From positions 1 to 39,528 of the forward strand of contig JANQJC010000122.1 in NCBI GenBank assembly GCA_028281825.1: a DNA stretch of 39,528 nucleotides. The letters are read 5' to 3'. This stretch comes from Flavobacteriales bacterium. GTDB taxonomy: Bacteria; Bacteroidota; Bacteroidia; JANQJC01. The notes under the pieces are model-generated. The model searched no databases. It worked only from the letters and a program-made list of their open reading frames with translations, and was not told the origin of the DNA. Below are positions 1 to 5,781 of the stretch, piece after piece. How positions within the stretch are numbered: position 1 is the stretch's first letter; every line of letters starts with the position of its first letter. Both the position numbers and the translations under genes were made by a program.

Positions 1-189
1 AAATATGGATATATAGCCTTAGTGATTGGAGCTTTTATAGAAGGAGTTTTTATGGTTAATTTTTATTTTCCTGGTTCTTTAGTCATTTTGATCGCGTTAG
101 TTGCATCTGGTAAATCATCGGAAGCTTTGGCTTTCATAGGATTTTATTCGTTGATTGGATTTTCAATATCATCAATTCTGATTTTTTAA
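1..189 (+). CDS. DedA/VTT-like membrane protein, 3' fragment (5' end outside window)
   Basis: An open frame enters from the left edge and stops at TAA 187-189, giving 62 residues. It is very hydrophobic and contains an acidic residue followed about ten residues later by a Pro-Gly pair (FIEGVF then NFYFPGS). That resembles the E...PG signature near the first re-entrant segment of DedA/VTT membrane proteins, but only this short piece can be seen, so the family call is tentative. The same frame stays open after the stop up to 420 (see the 256-420 entry), so this may be the front part of one gene broken by a nonsense codon in a T6A7 stretch. The sequence is AT-rich compared with the core genes to the right, in keeping with an accessory region. 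Confidence 0.4.
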   Translation, partial: KYGYIALVIGAFIEGVFMVNFYFPGSLVILIALVASGKSSEALAFIGFYSLIGFSISSILIF

Positions 190-255
190 AAAAAGGGAGG
201 TATAGTTTTTACAAGGTATTATATATTTCTTGGCAAAAAAGATTTAGTAACAAAT

Positions 256-420
256 ATGGAAAAGAAACTATCAAAAAATAAATTTCGCACATTATTTTTT
301 TCTCCGATTATTAATAAAGTAGATTTCAGTGATCCACATCAAGATTGGTATATAGTTGGAGTATTAGTCTTATGGGGATTTGTAAATATTATTATTGATC
401 AAAAGATTAGAAGAGGTTAA
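256..420 (+). CDS. Small hypothetical membrane protein, or tail of the preceding broken gene
   Basis: A 54-residue frame from ATG 256 to TAA 420. The first half is basic (KKLSKNKFR), followed by a hydrophobic segment (WYIVGVLVLWGFVNIII) that could span the membrane once, and a basic end. I recognise no family. It lies in exactly the same reading frame as the fragment ending at 189, with no further stop between 190 and 420. The bridging codons encode RYYIFLGKK, which vaguely recalls the YxxGr element of DedA proteins. It may therefore be the C-terminal part of one interrupted gene, not an independent gene. There is no convincing ribosome binding site before ATG 256. Confidence 0.3.
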   Translation: MEKKLSKNKFRTLFFSPIINKVDFSDPHQDWYIVGVLVLWGFVNIIIDQKIRRG

Positions 421-449
421 AATAAGTTTATGATTTTTGGAAGTAAGTG

Positions 450-1289
450 CTATTCTTTTCCTTTGATCTTCTTTTGTCTTTTGTAATCCAAAAAATTCTG
501 TGGCGTAACCACATCTTCTCCTGTTTTTGATTCTATTTCTTTCCGTGCAACTCCGGCTACATTCCCACCTTCTTGTGCAACCTTTTTATTTTGGCTTAAG
601 GTCTTTGGTTTTTTCTTTTTTGAGATTTCTGTAGTAGAAGCCTCTGCAAGCATGTTCAAAACCAGTTCAAGGTTTGTCATATTATCTCGCAAGTTTTCTT
701 TTTTCAGGTTTTTGAGCTTTTTATATTCTTTGGTAGTATGCCCCGCCCAGGCTTTAGTAATTTCATCAGTTAGGATCGCATATTCCAATCCTTTTTTTAC
801 ACCCCTTGCATCCCATTCATCCGTCAGTTCTTTTCGGACTTCTATACTTTTCAAACGCTGGTTGATCCACTCTTTGGAATACCCCTTTTTCAAGTAGGTT
901 TCCATAGCCCTGTGAAAAGCCAGTTCGGGGTCTTCTGTTTCCTCAATGCGTTCATACCCGACTTTAGCAAGCCAGAGTTTAAAAGGTTCAGCTTTGGAAG
1001 AGGGAATGGACTGGATTAGGCGTAAAAGCTGTTCGGTATCCGCTACATCGGTCATTCTCATTTTGCCGTCAGTAGCTTGCATTTTCAACTGGCTACAATT
1101 TGTAGCCACTTCACTTCCCTCCTTTTTCAACCTAGTTTTTAAAACACTCCAGTATTTTTTGGGATTATTACTTTCCGTCAAAACACCTACGACATCAATA
1201 ATTGAAAAATACCATTTCTCTTCTTCATCGTCCCAATGAGCACGGATTTGGCTTTCGTTAAAAAGTTTTATGGCTGTTTCTTTCGTCAT
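450..1289 (-). CDS. BRO-N / DinD-type protein
   Basis: A 279-residue protein starting at ATG 1289. The N-terminal part (about residues 5-115) has the BRO family N-domain pattern: WYFSIIDVVGVLT, then KKYWSVLKTRLKKEGSE, then GKMRMTDVADTEQLLRLIQ and KAEPFKLWLAKVGYERIEE. The rest matches the long form common in bacteria that is related to DinD, with the runs NQRLKSIEVRKELTDEW, LEYAILTDEITKAW and NLRDNMTNLELVLNMLAEA, and a lysine-rich tail. BRO-N domains bind DNA and occur in phage antirepressors; in the DinD-like form the cellular role is unclear. Length and motifs look complete. It is alone, convergent with nothing on its left and preceded by an inverted repeat at 1338-1387. Such genes are often accessory, which fits the AT-rich surroundings and nearby tRNA. 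Confidence 0.8.
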   Translation of the reverse strand: MTKETAIKLFNESQIRAHWDDEEEKWYFSIIDVVGVLTESNNPKKYWSVLKTRLKKEGSEVATNCSQLKMQATDGKMRMTDVADTEQLLRLIQSIPSSKAEPFKLWLAKVGYERIEETEDPELAFHRAMETYLKKGYSKEWINQRLKSIEVRKELTDEWDARGVKKGLEYAILTDEITKAWAGHTTKEYKKLKNLKKENLRDNMTNLELVLNMLAEASTTEISKKKKPKTLSQNKKVAQEGGNVAGVARKEIESKTGEDVVTPQNFLDYKRQKKIKGKE

Positions 1290-1337
1290 GGCTAAATATT
1301 TGTTTAAAAATACAGATTAATTCTACTCTAAAATTAC

Positions 1338-1387
1338 GTTTCGGAGAAAAGTTATCCAGTAATCGTACCGTTGTAATCGTCCGAAAC
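1338..1387. repeat. Inverted repeat GTTTCGGA/TCCGAAAC upstream of the BRO-N gene
   Basis: GTTTCGGA at 1338-1345 is matched by TCCGAAAC at 1380-1387, a perfect 8-bp inverted repeat with a 34-base spacer. The spacer also carries AATCGT twice, spaced 17 bases apart (first T of each core at about 1353 and 1376). It lies 49-98 bases upstream of the BRO-N start and could be an operator or a recombination site. Function is inferred from position only. Confidence 0.35.
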
Positions 1388-1449
1388 TTCGATACTCCTT
1401 TATTTAAAAGTTCACAACACTATCAAGAGCCTCATCAAAATCTTTATGA

Positions 1450-1551
1450 ATGCAAAGTGTGAATAAAAACCAACTCAAAAAGGCTTTGCGGTTTATTCAG
1501 GAAAACAGAGGGGAAAGTTTGAAATATGTGGATTTGGAGAAGAAATTGTAA
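1450..1551 (+). pseudogene. Short coding remnant, origin unknown
   Basis: ATG 1450 to TAA 1551 encodes 33 residues with protein-like composition (KKALRFIQENRGESLKY then VDLEKKL). No ribosome binding site is evident, the piece is very short, and I do not recognise the family. It reads like the end of a degraded gene in the accessory region beside the tRNA, but chance cannot be excluded. Confidence 0.2.
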
Positions 1552-1615
1552 TTTGTTCCATGGTTCATGAAAGTTTTTGTTCTAAAATGAATGCGGGAAA
1601 AATGTTGCACCCAGA

Positions 1616-1646
1616 ATAAAAAAGCCGCTTCTCTCGAACCGGCTTT
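1616..1646 (-). terminator. Hairpin with T-tract after the partial tRNA copy
   Basis: AAAGCCG at 1621-1627 pairs with CGGCTTT at 1640-1646 around a 12-base loop. Read on the minus strand the hairpin is followed by six T. It follows the partial tRNA copy (1663-1717) and the GIY-YIG gene, both on the minus strand, and probably ends that transcript. Confidence 0.7.
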
Positions 1647-1662
1647 CCCTTTGTTTATTTAG

Positions 1663-1717
1663 TAGCGGGACCGGACTTGAACCGACGTCCGGCATCTGCC
1701 GGATATGAGCCCAGCGG
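1663..1717 (-). repeat. Partial copy of the 3' half of tRNA-fMet
   Basis: On the minus strand this reads GGGCTCAT, then an altered middle, then GTCGGTTCAAGTCCGG, TCCCGCTA and CTA. The T arm and 3' acceptor strand match the intact tRNA-fMet at 2021-2093 almost exactly, including the TTAG just outside the 3' end; one C of the acceptor strand is missing. The 3' side of the anticodon stem and the variable loop are replaced by a perfect hairpin, TCCGGCA/TGCCGGA. There is no D arm or 5' acceptor strand, so this is not a working tRNA. The GIY-YIG stop codon lies right at its upstream edge. Confidence 0.8.
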
Positions 1718-1718
1718 A

Positions 1719-1970
1719 CTAATCTTGTTTTAATATTTCTTTTCGGATGAAGTTCCTTCCCTGGTGTGATTTGAGTTGTTTTTCCCGCTGGAGCGCTAAT
1801 GATTTTTCGGAAAATTCTTCTAAGTGTATGATTTTCCATGGGCGAAAGCTTTTTGTCCATCCTTTAGGAAGATTGTTATGGGCAAATAACCGCTTTTCGG
1901 GGTTTGAGCTTGTTCCGATATATATTTTATCGTATTCTTCTGAATAAATTACATATACATAAAATAACAT
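1719..1970 (-). CDS. GIY-YIG family nuclease
   Basis: An 83-residue, single-domain GIY-YIG protein of the UPF0213/UvrC-N-like type. The N-terminal strand pair gives YVYVI and, after a short turn, KIYIGTSS. The conserved arginine is in PEKRLFAHN, and the downstream helix contains the conserved glutamate in LALQREKQLKSH. The domain is complete and of usual length. GIY-YIG nucleases cut DNA one strand at a time; small stand-alone members also occur as homing-type or repair-associated enzymes. The gene sits exactly between the intact tRNA-fMet and a partial copy of its 3' half, on the same strand and between two hairpins. It was therefore probably inserted at the tRNA 3' end. Its TAG stop overlaps the junction with the partial copy. 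Confidence 0.85.
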   Translation of the reverse strand: MLFYVYVIYSEEYDKIYIGTSSNPEKRLFAHNNLPKGWTKSFRPWKIIHLEEFSEKSLALQREKQLKSHQGRNFIRKEILKQD

Positions 1971-1979
1971 AGGGTGAAA

Positions 1980-2012
1980 AATAAAAAGGGGAACCGATTA
2001 ACTCTATTCCCC
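1980..2012 (-). terminator. Terminator of tRNA-fMet
   Basis: GGGGAA at 1988-1993 pairs with TTCCCC at 2007-2012. On the minus strand the hairpin runs into TTTTTATTTTT. It begins 9 bases after the last base of the tRNA, as expected for an intrinsic terminator of that gene. Confidence 0.75.
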
Positions 2013-2020
2013 CTGGTTAG

Positions 2021-2093
<73 letters not shown>

Positions 2094-2149
2094 ATATATC
2101 TTGGTATAATTTACTTCTTAAAGAACGCTCCCCTGTGCGTAAGGGAGGG

Positions 2150-2180
2150 CAAAGATAAGGTTTGTTTCTCTGGCAGCAAA
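2150..2180 (-). promoter_or_regulatory. Promoter of tRNA-fMet (TTTG-N19-TATCTTTG)
   Basis: On the minus strand, TTTG (2177-2180) and TATCTTTG (2150-2157) are separated by exactly 19 bases. This is the housekeeping promoter consensus of Bacteroidota (-33 TTG, -7 TAnnTTTG). It points at the tRNA, leaving a leader of about 50 bases that contains a possible CCCT/AGGG pairing. Confidence 0.85.
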
Positions 2181-2230
2181 TATTTTGAGAAAATAATTTA
2201 ACTGATTGAGCCATTGATTCATTGAGCATT

Positions 2231-2608
2231 CTAGCCAATGTTAACTGCCTTAGCACTTAACTTTCTGTAGAACCAATAAGATATGATTAGCAATACAAGC
2301 GGAATGACAGGGCCTATAGCCTTGCCGTCACCAGCATTTAGGTGAGAGAATATAGCCAGCACAAGGTCGAGCGCAAAGCCCAGATAGGCTAAATTTTTAA
2401 TCAAAGGGATTTTGATAAACCATATCGCTATAATACCACATATCTTGGCTATTGCCAATGGGTAGATTATTTCGGTTGGTACACCTAAGCTGGTAAACAT
2501 TTCAGCCGTCATTTCATAATTCACAAAATAGGTGATAGCTCCAGCTAAAAGCATTAAACTAAACAAGCCAGTTACAATCCTATAGATAATCAAGTTTCTT
2601 TTTTTCAT
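2231..2608 (-). CDS. DoxX-like family membrane protein
   Basis: A 125-residue protein with four hydrophobic segments (about 7-28, 45-64, 68-87 and 96-114) separated by short loops, the layout of the DoxX-like family. The stretch VTGLFSLMLLAGAITYFV and the loop with SLGVPTEIIYPLAIAKI are typical of the version next to HxlR regulators. Molecular function is not established for this subgroup; some DoxX proteins take part in redox or stress responses. It diverges from an HxlR regulator with 98 bases between them. On the minus strand TATATTTG (2635-2642) provides a -7 element, and the regulator's likely operator covers its -33 region, so local repression is expected. Confidence 0.75.
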   Translation of the reverse strand: MKKRNLIIYRIVTGLFSLMLLAGAITYFVNYEMTAEMFTSLGVPTEIIYPLAIAKICGIIAIWFIKIPLIKNLAYLGFALDLVLAIFSHLNAGDGKAIGPVIPLVLLIISYWFYRKLSAKAVNIG

Positions 2609-2654
2609 CGTCTTATATTTTTGATTGTGTTTGGCAAATATAATTTTATTGATT

Positions 2655-2699
2655 TACTTTGTAAAGTAGATATATAAAATATAGTAGTATACTAAAGTA
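2655..2699. promoter_or_regulatory. Probable HxlR operators between doxX-like and hxlR-like genes
   Basis: TACTTT (2655-2660) and AAAGTA (2663-2668) form a perfect 6-bp inverted repeat with a 2-base spacer. A second site, TAGTATACTA (2685-2694), is a perfect 10-bp palindrome and overlaps TACTAAAGTA (2690-2699). The first lies where the -33 element of the doxX-like gene should be, since its -7 TATATTTG is at 2635-2642. The second lies just before the regulator's own start. Assignment to HxlR is inferred from position and symmetry. Confidence 0.6.
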
Positions 2700-2706
2700 T
2701 AGTGAT

Positions 2707-3111
2707 ATGTCAGGTGAAGGAACGAGGAATGCTAAAGTTCCAATGAAGGAACATTTTGGCAATTACATGTTACCCATTAAAGATGCTCTTGAAATTTTTA
2801 GCGGTAAGTGGAAAATACCCATTATTACAGCGCTTAATTTTTATGAAAAATGTAGTTTTAAAGAACTGGAGAGGATTGTAGAAGGAATTACACCGAAGAT
2901 GTTGTCAAAAGAATTGAAGTTTCTTGAAGAAAATATGTTGATAGCGCGGGAAGTGAAAGATACTCGACCAGTAACAGTGGAATATAGTATTACTGAGTAC
3001 GGTAAAACATGTAGGTCTGTGATGACCGAGCTTTATAGATGGGGCATAGAACATCGAAAAAAATTCTTTAATACCGAAGAGGCAGAGACTTGGGGCAAGG
3101 GCAAGTGCTAG
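2707..3111 (+). CDS. HxlR-family winged-helix transcriptional regulator
   Basis: A 134-residue regulator. The MarR/HxlR winged helix spans about residues 20-112. IKDALEIFSGKWKIPIITAL is the family's first helix block, SFKELERIVEGITPKMLSKE the recognition helix region, and RPVTVEYSITEYGKTC the wing and following helix. Family members usually repress a divergent gene and respond to reactive electrophiles, quinones or peroxide, often through cysteine. Here C48-like (EKCSF), GKTC and the end KGKC supply cysteines, but which one matters is unknown. ATG 2707 is the only suitable start, just downstream of two palindromes. The divergent DoxX-like gene is the obvious target. Confidence 0.85.
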   Translation: MSGEGTRNAKVPMKEHFGNYMLPIKDALEIFSGKWKIPIITALNFYEKCSFKELERIVEGITPKMLSKELKFLEENMLIAREVKDTRPVTVEYSITEYGKTCRSVMTELYRWGIEHRKKFFNTEEAETWGKGKC

Positions 3112-3119
3112 GTGTTTGG

Positions 3120-3665
3120 TTAGAGGTGTTTTTTATTCTTATTTAAGAATCCCTGGGCTATATTTTCTGCCACTTCGTGATGATTACTCCAAACATTATG
3201 TACCTCTAAGCTCCATCTTTCAATTAAATCTTTACATTCGGTTTCATTGGTTAGTTTTTCTTTGATGTCGGTGGTTGTGATGTTTCCTCTTTTAAGCACT
3301 TCTGGAGGGGTAAGATATTCATCTCGTTTGTGAAGCTTGTATATATTCAAATAGTCACTAAGTTTGGGAGATAGTTTATAAGTCCACTTGATGTTGTGCT
3401 TAAAAATCAAATGCAATCTTGAAAGGTGAAAGTGGTTATTCCATCTACCATGAATTTCTGGATGTTGTAAAGCATGTGAATCAACAATCAGAAATCGGTA
3501 AATGTGATTTTCACTAATTGAAAAGTCAATGCTGTAAAACTCAAGATTGAATATTTCTAAGCATTCATGTATTCCCCTCTTTGTTTTGGCACCGCAAAAT
3601 TGACATTTACCAATGTCGAGAAGTTTAAACCCATTTTTTCTCGCGAAATCAATATAATCTTGCAT
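3120..3665 (-). CDS. DUF5946 family protein
   Basis: 181 residues when started at ATG 3665. A longer frame with a TTG start at 3716 exists, but that TTG is the likely -33 element of a promoter whose -7 TATATTTG lies at 3689-3696, so the shorter form is preferred. An early zinc-binding-like CxxC (KCQFCGAKTK) is followed by HECLEIFNLEF. Further on come IVDSHALQHPEIHGRW and HFHLSRLHLIF. The C..C / H..QHP / H pattern is that of DUF5946, a widespread family of unknown function. The C-terminal half is helical and charged. It follows the HxlR gene convergently with 8 bases between stops. No role can be assigned. Confidence 0.65.
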   Translation of the reverse strand: MQDYIDFARKNGFKLLDIGKCQFCGAKTKRGIHECLEIFNLEFYSIDFSISENHIYRFLIVDSHALQHPEIHGRWNNHFHLSRLHLIFKHNIKWTYKLSPKLSDYLNIYKLHKRDEYLTPPEVLKRGNITTTDIKEKLTNETECKDLIERWSLEVHNVWSNHHEVAENIAQGFLNKNKKHL

Positions 3666-3688
3666 TTTCTTTTGTCCCGTCAGCAATT

Positions 3689-3716
3689 CAAATATATCAA
3701 ACGTAAATAAGAACAA
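3689..3716 (-). promoter_or_regulatory. Promoter of the DUF5946 gene (TTG-N17-TATATTTG)
   Basis: On the minus strand TTG (3714-3716) and TATATTTG (3689-3696) are 17 bases apart, at the short end of the usual spacing. It places transcription start near 3682 and so decides for the ATG at 3665 over the upstream TTG codon. Confidence 0.55.
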
Positions 3717-3717
3717 A

Positions 3718-3753
3718 ATAGCGGCTAAAAGTATTACACTTTCAAGTCGCTAT
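3718..3753 (-). terminator. Possible terminator after zur
   Basis: ATAGCG (3718-3723) and CGCTAT (3748-3753) are complementary, with inner pairing of AAAGT and ACTTT; on the minus strand the hairpin is followed by TTTTG. It lies 24 bases past the zur stop and just before the promoter of the DUF5946 gene. The stem is short, so this is only likely. Confidence 0.4.
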
Positions 3754-3776
3754 ATGTAAAAGTTTCAAGTGTTGGC

Positions 3777-4214
3777 CTAAAGAAGAGCTAATTCATTACA
3801 ATCTTTGCAAATCCCCTCGACCAGCATTGAAGAGTGAACTTCAGTAAAACCCTTTGGCAAAGGTACCGACGGTATTTCTCTGTCTTCAATACAATAAGTT
3901 TGATGGCAGGATGTACATTTAAAATGTATATGAGCATCCTGGTGTTCGTGCTTTGAACATGAGCTATTACACAAGGCGTATTTCACTTGACTTGAAGTGT
4001 CCAATACCTGGTGGATAATTCCCTTTTCTTCAAAAGTTTTCAGCGTGCGGTAAATCGTGACTTTATCCAGTTTTTCTTTTACACTATCATTAATATCATT
4101 ATATGATAACGCAAAAGGATATTTTCTAAACACCTTTAAAATACGCCTTCTGGTGGGAGTGAGTTTGAGGTTTGCCTCTTTAAGTAAGGCATCTGTTTCT
4201 TCCAATGATTTCAT
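3777..4214 (-). CDS. zur: Fur-family regulator, probably the zinc regulator Zur
   Basis: 145 residues. The winged helix covers about 10-80 (KLTPTRRRILKVF, then DKVTIYRTLKTFEEKGIIHQ). The dimerisation domain has the family's two structural-zinc pairs, C100/C103 (KCTSCH) and C136/C139 (ICKDCN), and an unusually His-rich sensor stretch around H89-H97 (SKHEHQDAHIHF) with C82 and C86 before it. Fur-family proteins repress with bound metal. The zinc assignment rests on context: it diverges from a COG0523 GTPase, a MerC-like protein, FolE and a TonB receptor, and GCAAC/GTTGC palindromes fill the intergenic space. Fur or another metal sensor is possible but less likely. The gene is probably self-regulated, since a -7 TACCTTTG at 4230-4237 lies close to the first palindrome. 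Confidence 0.8.
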   Translation of the reverse strand: MKSLEETDALLKEANLKLTPTRRRILKVFRKYPFALSYNDINDSVKEKLDKVTIYRTLKTFEEKGIIHQVLDTSSQVKYALCNSSCSKHEHQDAHIHFKCTSCHQTYCIEDREIPSVPLPKGFTEVHSSMLVEGICKDCNELALL

Positions 4215-4229
4215 AGAATAACGTTGCTA

Positions 4230-4257
4230 CAAAGGTAATTAAATAGTATCAATCAAA
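4230..4257 (-). promoter_or_regulatory. Likely zur promoter
   Basis: Minus-strand TACCTTTG (4230-4237) is a full -7 match. A TTTG at 4254-4257 is 16 bases upstream of it, slightly shorter than the usual spacing. The first GCAAC/GTTGC palindrome begins 6 bases further upstream, so the same operators could control both directions. Confidence 0.5.
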
Positions 4258-4263
4258 AATGAC

Positions 4264-4276
4264 GCAACTAGGTTGC
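4264..4276. promoter_or_regulatory. Zur-type operator 1
   Basis: GCAAC-TAG-GTTGC is an inverted repeat with 5-bp arms. Its right arm contains the TTG (4273-4275) that is the -33 element of the rightward operon promoter, so bound repressor would hide it from RNA polymerase. Confidence 0.7.
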
Positions 4277-4302
4277 ATTTGATTATTATTGAATTATATT
4301 TG
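4273..4302 (+). promoter_or_regulatory. Promoter of the zinc operon (TTG-N19-TATATTTG)
   Basis: TTG 4273-4275 and TATATTTG 4295-4302 are exactly 19 bases apart, a perfect Bacteroidota promoter. The -33 element overlaps operator 1 and the end of the -7 element overlaps operator 2. Transcription should begin near 4309, about 20 bases before the GTPase start codon. Confidence 0.85.
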
Positions 4303-4315
4303 CAACTTAGTTGCA
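4301..4315. promoter_or_regulatory. Zur-type operator 2
   Basis: TGCAACT-T-AGTTGCA is a perfect 7-bp inverted repeat around one base. It starts on the last bases of the -7 element and covers the expected transcription start, an ideal place for repression. Confidence 0.8.
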
Positions 4316-4329
4316 TTTAATAAATCAAA

Positions 4330-5547
4330 ATGAACCAAACAGCAAAACTTCCAGTAACGGTATTAAGTGGCTTTCTAGGAGCAGGCAAAACCACTTTATT
4401 AAATCACATTCTTCACAACAAGGAAGGGCTGAAAGTTGCAGTGATTGTGAATGATATGAGTGAGATAAATGTAGATGCCCAGCTCGTGGAAGATGGGAAT
4501 ACATTATCTCGCACAGAAGAGAAACTGGTGGAGATGAGCAATGGCTGTATCTGTTGTACCTTGCGTGAAGACCTTATACAAGAAGTTGCCCGCTTGGCAA
4601 AGGAAGAGCGCTTTGATTATTTACTCATAGAAAGCACTGGGATTTCTGAGCCACTGCCAGTAGCCCAAACTTTTTGGTTTGATAGCGAGGAGTTGAATGT
4701 AAACCTATCTGATGTGAGCAGACTAGATACGCTTGTAACTGTCGTTGATGGACTTAATTTCGCAAAAGACTTTGGTTCTTCGGACACCATATTGGACAGA
4801 AATTTAAACGATGACCCAGAAGATGGACGTACAATCGTCAACCTGCTTATCGACCAAATTGAATTTGCCAACGTAGTTATCATCAACAAAATTGACTTGG
4901 TTCCTCATGCCAGGGTCGTAGAATTAGGGAAACTCATTAACAAGCTCAACCCTGGTGCCAAGGTTATCCGCTCATCCTTTGGTAAAGTCCCTCTTTCTGA
5001 GATATTGGATACCGGGTTGTTTGATTATGAGGTGACTTCCCAGTCAGCTGGATGGATTGAAGAGTTGGAAAACGATCATATTCCTGAGACTGAAGAGTAT
5101 GGAATATCGTCGTTTGTTTACAGGACTAGAAAACCATTTCACCCAGAGCGGTTTTGGAAATACATCAATGAGAAATGGGATACTTCAATTATACGTAGCA
5201 AAGGATTGTTCTGGTTGGCTTCTCGTCCTGAACAGGCATTAAGTTGGAGCCAGGCTGGAGGGTCCTTGAGGGCTGAACCTGCTGGTGTATGGTGGTGTTC
5301 ATTATCTACTATCGAAAGAAATCAACACCCTGCCTTTCAGGCCAATGAAGAAGTAATCATGTCACGATGGGATAAAAACTATGGTGACAGAATGAATGAG
5401 CTTGTTCTTATTGGTCAGGATATGCAAAAGGAAAAGATAATCAGTGAACTGGAGGAGTGCCTATGCACGGAAAAGGAATACCAAGTTTATCAGTTAGGGC
5501 TTGTTCATGGCGATAAATGGCCTATTTATGAACATCAAAACGATTAA
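4330..5547 (+). CDS. COG0523 (CobW/ZNG1/ZagA-like) metal-chaperone GTPase
   Basis: 405 residues. The N-terminal G3E GTPase domain has the Walker [10 protein letters not shown] at 14-22, the family's metal-binding C73-I-C75-C76 (CICC), ESTGISEP and the base-recognition NKID. The C-terminal CobW_C domain starts at about residue 260 ([18 protein letters not shown]). These GTPases use GTP to load metals into client proteins; zinc members (ZNG1, ZagA/YciC) are controlled by Zur or zinc shortage. It is the first gene of the operon, directly behind the promoter and operators, and is followed after 3 bases by the 76-residue gene. In Bacillus subtilis the homologous ZagA serves FolE, and a folE lies four genes downstream here, so FolE is the best guess for the client. 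The identity as a zinc rather than cobalt or iron member is an inference from context. Confidence 0.9.
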   Translation: MNQTAKLPVTVLSGFLGAGKTTLLNHILHNKEGLKVAVIVNDMSEINVDAQLVEDGNTLSRTEEKLVEMSNGCICCTLREDLIQEVARLAKEERFDYLLIESTGISEPLPVAQTFWFDSEELNVNLSDVSRLDTLVTVVDGLNFAKDFGSSDTILDRNLNDDPEDGRTIVNLLIDQIEFANVVIINKIDLVPHARVVELGKLINKLNPGAKVIRSSFGKVPLSEILDTGLFDYEVTSQSAGWIEELENDHIPETEEYGISSFVYRTRKPFHPERFWKYINEKWDTSIIRSKGLFWLASRPEQALSWSQAGGSLRAEPAGVWWCSLSTIERNQHPAFQANEEVIMSRWDKNYGDRMNELVLIGQDMQKEKIISELEECLCTEKEYQVYQLGLVHGDKWPIYEHQND

Positions 5548-5550
5548 TGA

Positions 5551-5781
5551 ATGGAGAATACAGTTTCATTGATGGAATACGAAGAGTGGAAGCATTGTAT
5601 TGTTGTTAGATGTAGAATTACCCTGACAAGGGACTTTATAGATAAGAGATTGGCAGAACTTGTAGATAAAAAGCACGAAAAAACTATTCAATTCGAGAGA
5701 CTATATGGGACGAGATACAAGGAGAGAATAGTAAATCACTTTAAAAGGGCACGTTTAGAATTAAAAGAAAAACTGACATGA
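5551..5781 (+). CDS. Small hypothetical protein in the zinc operon
   Basis: 76 residues, three bases after the GTPase stop and overlapping the next start by ATGA (5778-5781), so it is almost certainly translated as part of the operon. It begins with an acidic stretch and becomes strongly basic and helical (FIDKRLAELVDKKHEKTIQF, YKERIVNHFKRARLELKEKL). It has two cysteines (KHCIVVRCR) spaced by five residues and a few histidines. No family is recognised. A role as a small adaptor or metal-responsive partner of the GTPase is possible but unsupported beyond gene order. Confidence 0.65.
   Translation: MENTVSLMEYEEWKHCIVVRCRITLTRDFIDKRLAELVDKKHEKTIQFERLYGTRYKERIVNHFKRARLELKEKLT

Larger units (their letters stand above)
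1290..1620. other. Non-coding stretch upstream of the BRO-N gene
   Basis: About 330 bases with no convincing full gene. It holds an inverted repeat (1338-1387), a short coding-like remnant (1450-1551), and the poly-A side of the minus-strand hairpin at 1616-1646. Base composition is AT-rich. No RNA gene is recognisable here. Confidence 0.5.

Noticed and set aside
652-1239. Plus-strand frames opposite the BRO-N gene
   Set aside because: They lie antisense to a gene with clear family motifs and have no start signals of their own.
1663-1740. Second complete tRNA gene
   Set aside because: The T arm and 3' acceptor strand are present, but there is no matching 5' acceptor strand or D arm.
1582-1860. 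92-codon frame on the minus strand across the partial tRNA copy
   Set aside because: It is out of frame with the GIY-YIG gene and runs through tRNA-derived and terminator sequence. It is a shadow.
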